Of a stretch of 8,901 nucleotides of DNA, positions 7,245-8,901 are shown in pieces; position 1 is the stretch's first letter; the number at the start of each line of letters is the position of its first letter. The translations under genes and the position numbers were made by a program. Location: contig CAJMDR010000057.1 of assembly GCA_905212215.1 (NCBI GenBank), positions 1 to 8,901 on the forward strand, in the 5' to 3' direction. Origin of the DNA: an uncultured Porphyromonadaceae bacterium. Lineage in GTDB: Bacteria; Bacteroidota; Bacteroidia; Bacteroidales; Muribaculaceae. Under the pieces are notes generated by a model. The model searched no databases, had not been told where the DNA came from, and saw only the letters and a list, made by a program, of their open reading frames with translations.

Positions 7245-8486
7245 ATGAACACCAAACGAAATATCCCTTTCTCGCCGCCGGATATGTCGGAGGCGGAGAT
7301 TCAGCAGGTAGCTGAAGCTCTCAAATCCGGCTGGATCACTACCGGACCCAAGACCAAGGAGTTCGAGCATCTAATCTCGATGTGCTGCCAGACCGCTATA
7401 TATGATGCCGAGGGGAAGCCTGAGCATACCACGGTGTGTCTGAACTCCTCTACAGCCTGCATGGAGCTGGCTCTGCGCGTATTGGGTATCGGCGAGGGCG
7501 ACGAGGTGATTGTTCCCGCATACACTTACACAGCCACGGCAAGTTCAGTGTGTCATGTCGGCGCAAAGCCTGTATTGGTGGACTGTGCTCCCGGTTCGTT
7601 CGAGATGGACTATGACAAAATGGCTGAGGCCATCACCGAGCGCACAAAGGCAATCATGCCGGTAGACCTTGGCGGCATAGTGGCCGACTACGAAAAGGTC
7701 TTTGCCGCAGTCGAAGCGAAAAAGCATCTTTTCAAGCCCGCTAATGACCTTCAGAAAGCATACGGTCGATGCATAGTCATTGCCGATGCCGCCCATGCTT
7801 TCGGTGCGATGTGGCATGGAAAGATGTGCGGCGAGATTGCCGACTTCACCTCCTTCTCTTTTCACGCCGTCAAGAACCTCACCACCGCCGAAGGAGGAGC
7901 CCTGACGTGGCGTTCGCACGAAGGAATCAACAATGAGGCCGTTTACAAGAAACTCCAGCTGCTCAGCCTGCACGGACAAAACAAGGATGCTCTTGCCAAG
8001 ACTCAGCTCGGGGCGTGGGAATACGACATCATCGGCACATGGTACAAATGCAACATGACCGATGTCATGGCCGGAATCGGTCTGGCACAGCTCAAGCGCT
8101 ATCCCGAGATGCTGCGCCGTCGCCGTCAGCTCATAGAGCGTTACAACGTCGCGCTCGAACCCCTTGGGGTCAAGGTCTTGCAGCATTACAGCAACGAGCA
8201 CTCTTCAAGCGGCCATCTCTATCTCACCCGAATACCCGGCATCACTGTGGAGCAGCGTAACGGAATCATAGTGAAGATGGCGGAGCGCGGAATCGCCACC
8301 AACGTCCACTACAAGCCTCTGCCCATGATGACCGCTTACAAGGCCATGGGATACGATATAAAGGACTTCCCCAATGCCTACGAGCAGTACCACAACGAGA
8401 TAACGCTGCCTCTTTATACCCGTCTCACTGACGATGAAGTGGCATATATCCTCAGCAACTACATCGAAATACTCAAAGAGCTTTGA
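7245..8486 (+). CDS. DegT/DnrJ/EryC1/StrS family PLP-dependent sugar aminotransferase
   Basis: A 413-residue fold-type I aminotransferase acting on nucleotide-linked keto sugars. The N-terminal signature IPFSPPDMSEAEIQQV and SGWITTGP (28-35) are diagnostic. NSSTACMELAL (67-77) binds the cofactor phosphate, DAAHAFGA (181-188) carries the PLP-ring Asp and His, and K210 in SFHAVKNLTTAEGGAL is the Schiff-base lysine. By family it converts a 4-keto (or 3-keto) nucleotide sugar to the amino sugar with glutamate as donor, in the cytoplasm. The stretch 150-175 between the substrate-binding half and DAAH is longer than usual, which partly explains the length above the common 370-390 residues. Its 3' end overlaps the sugar-phosphate transferase (TTGA), an arrangement like the PglE/PglC type of pairing, so its product may be the first sugar of the repeat unit. 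High GC (36 of 60 bases in 8281-8340) unlike the upstream genes. Confidence 0.95.
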   Translation: MNTKRNIPFSPPDMSEAEIQQVAEALKSGWITTGPKTKEFEHLISMCCQTAIYDAEGKPEHTTVCLNSSTACMELALRVLGIGEGDEVIVPAYTYTATASSVCHVGAKPVLVDCAPGSFEMDYDKMAEAITERTKAIMPVDLGGIVADYEKVFAAVEAKKHLFKPANDLQKAYGRCIVIADAAHAFGAMWHGKMCGEIADFTSFSFHAVKNLTTAEGGALTWRSHEGINNEAVYKKLQLLSLHGQNKDALAKTQLGAWEYDIIGTWYKCNMTDVMAGIGLAQLKRYPEMLRRRRQLIERYNVALEPLGVKVLQHYSNEHSSSGHLYLTRIPGITVEQRNGIIVKMAERGIATNVHYKPLPMMTAYKAMGYDIKDFPNAYEQYHNEITLPLYTRLTDDEVAYILSNYIEILKEL

Positions 8487-8901
8487 AACGACTTTTTGAC
8501 ATCGTTTCGAGCGGGCTGGGACTGATAGTCCTGAGTCCACTCTTCGCTATCCTTGCCGTCTGGATAAAGACTGACTCCAGAGGCCCTGTCTTCTACCGCC
8601 AGATCCGCGTAGGGCGCGACAACAAGGATTTCCGCCTCTATAAGTTCCGCTCAATGCGTCCTGACAGCGACAAATTTGGGTTAATCACCGTAGGAGGCCG
8701 CGATCCACGAGTGACCCGCTCAGGTTATTATATCCGCAAGTACAAACTCGACGAGTTTCCACAACTCATCAACGTTTTTCTCGGCGACATGAGCCTTGTG
8801 GGGCCGAGACCAGAAGTGCGCAAATACGTCGACATGTACACCCCCGAACAGATGCGCGTTCTCAAAGTCCGTCCCGGCATAACATCCTTGGCCTCCATCC
8901 G
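8483..8901 (+). CDS. Polyprenyl-phosphate sugar-1-phosphate transferase, small monotopic type (3' end outside window)
   Basis: The frame opens with a TTG at 8483 whose last two bases form part of the previous stop (TTGA), giving MKRLFDIVSSGLGLIVLSP, the typical start of this family; no ATG lies nearby in frame, and AAAGAG (8475-8480) is a plausible ribosome binding site. 139 residues are visible, without a stop. One hydrophobic re-entrant helix (about 7-28) has the helix-breaking S18-P19 pair, followed by GPVFYRQIRVG (34-44), LYKFRSMR (52-59), the catalytic Asp-Glu dyad D90-E91 in KLDEFPQLINV, GDMSLVGPRPE (101-111) and VRPGITSLASI (129-139). Enzymes of this PglC/WcaJ-like superfamily transfer a sugar-1-phosphate from a UDP-sugar to undecaprenyl phosphate at the inner face of the membrane, the first committed step of repeat-unit synthesis. 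The donor is probably the product of the adjacent aminotransferase or an acetylated derivative (inference). Confidence 0.95.
   Translation, partial: MKRLFDIVSSGLGLIVLSPLFAILAVWIKTDSRGPVFYRQIRVGRDNKDFRLYKFRSMRPDSDKFGLITVGGRDPRVTRSGYYIRKYKLDEFPQLINVFLGDMSLVGPRPEVRKYVDMYTPEQMRVLKVRPGITSLASI

Noticed and set aside
7545..8201. Open 218-codon frame on the minus strand
   Set aside because: It lies wholly opposite the well-supported aminotransferase gene, has no recognisable motifs, and such long antisense frames are common opposite GC-rich coding sequence. All other minus-strand frames were rejected for the same reason.
1..8901. Insertion sequences, CRISPR arrays, tRNA or rRNA genes, invertible-promoter repeats
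   Set aside because: I saw no transposase or recombinase motif, no regularly spaced repeats, no tRNA-like sequence and no long inverted repeats, and there is almost no non-coding space to hold them.

Overview
The window lies inside a surface-polysaccharide (capsule or exopolysaccharide) biosynthesis locus. It is probably from a member of the Bacteroidales: the acyltransferase, the TupA-like ATP-grasp, the CapA-like protein and the terminal aminotransferase plus small sugar-phosphate transferase look like those of Bacteroidales capsule operons. The family-level assignment (Bacteroides, Muribaculaceae, Prevotella or similar) cannot be made from the sequence alone. Every gene is on the + strand, packed end to end, and coding covers almost the whole window.

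Layout: (a) 2-520, C-terminal part of a GT4 glycosyltransferase, cut by the window edge; (b) 525-1589, complete GT4 glycosyltransferase; (c) 1586-2107, hexapeptide-repeat acyltransferase; (d) 2104-3159, third GT4 glycosyltransferase; (e) 3152-4156, CapA-like (PGA_cap) metallophosphatase-fold protein; (f) 4153-5088, TupA-like ATP-grasp protein; (g) 5089-5205, the only sizeable intergenic gap; (h) 5206-5631, a four-helix membrane protein of unknown family; (i) 5633-6232, a protein with two membrane helices and a divergent TIR-like cytoplasmic domain; (j) 6239-7240, ExoA-like GT2 glycosyltransferase with C-terminal membrane helices; (k) 7245-8486, PLP-dependent sugar aminotransferase; (l) 8483 to the right edge, the polyprenyl-phosphate sugar-1-phosphate transferase that would start the repeat unit, cut by the window edge.

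How the genes fit together (inference from families): the aminotransferase makes an amino sugar nucleotide, the small phosphoglycosyl transferase loads the first sugar phosphate on undecaprenyl phosphate, and the three GT4 and one GT2 enzymes extend the repeat unit. The acyltransferase O- or N-acylates it. The CapA-like and ATP-grasp genes overlap and may together add an amino-acid or peptide-type substituent. No flippase (Wzx), polymerase (Wzy) or export gene is in the window, so they must lie outside it if the pathway is complete.

The part not explained by polysaccharide synthesis is the pair at 5206-6232: a 4-TM protein followed one base later by a 2-TM TIR-like protein, preceded by the only non-coding gap. 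This is the best candidate here for an undescribed system. Its TIR-like domain seems to lack the glutamate used by NAD-cleaving TIR domains. Base composition is patchy: hand-counted 60-base lines range from 25-32% GC in genes d and i to 52-60% GC in gene k, as expected for a locus assembled by gene exchange.
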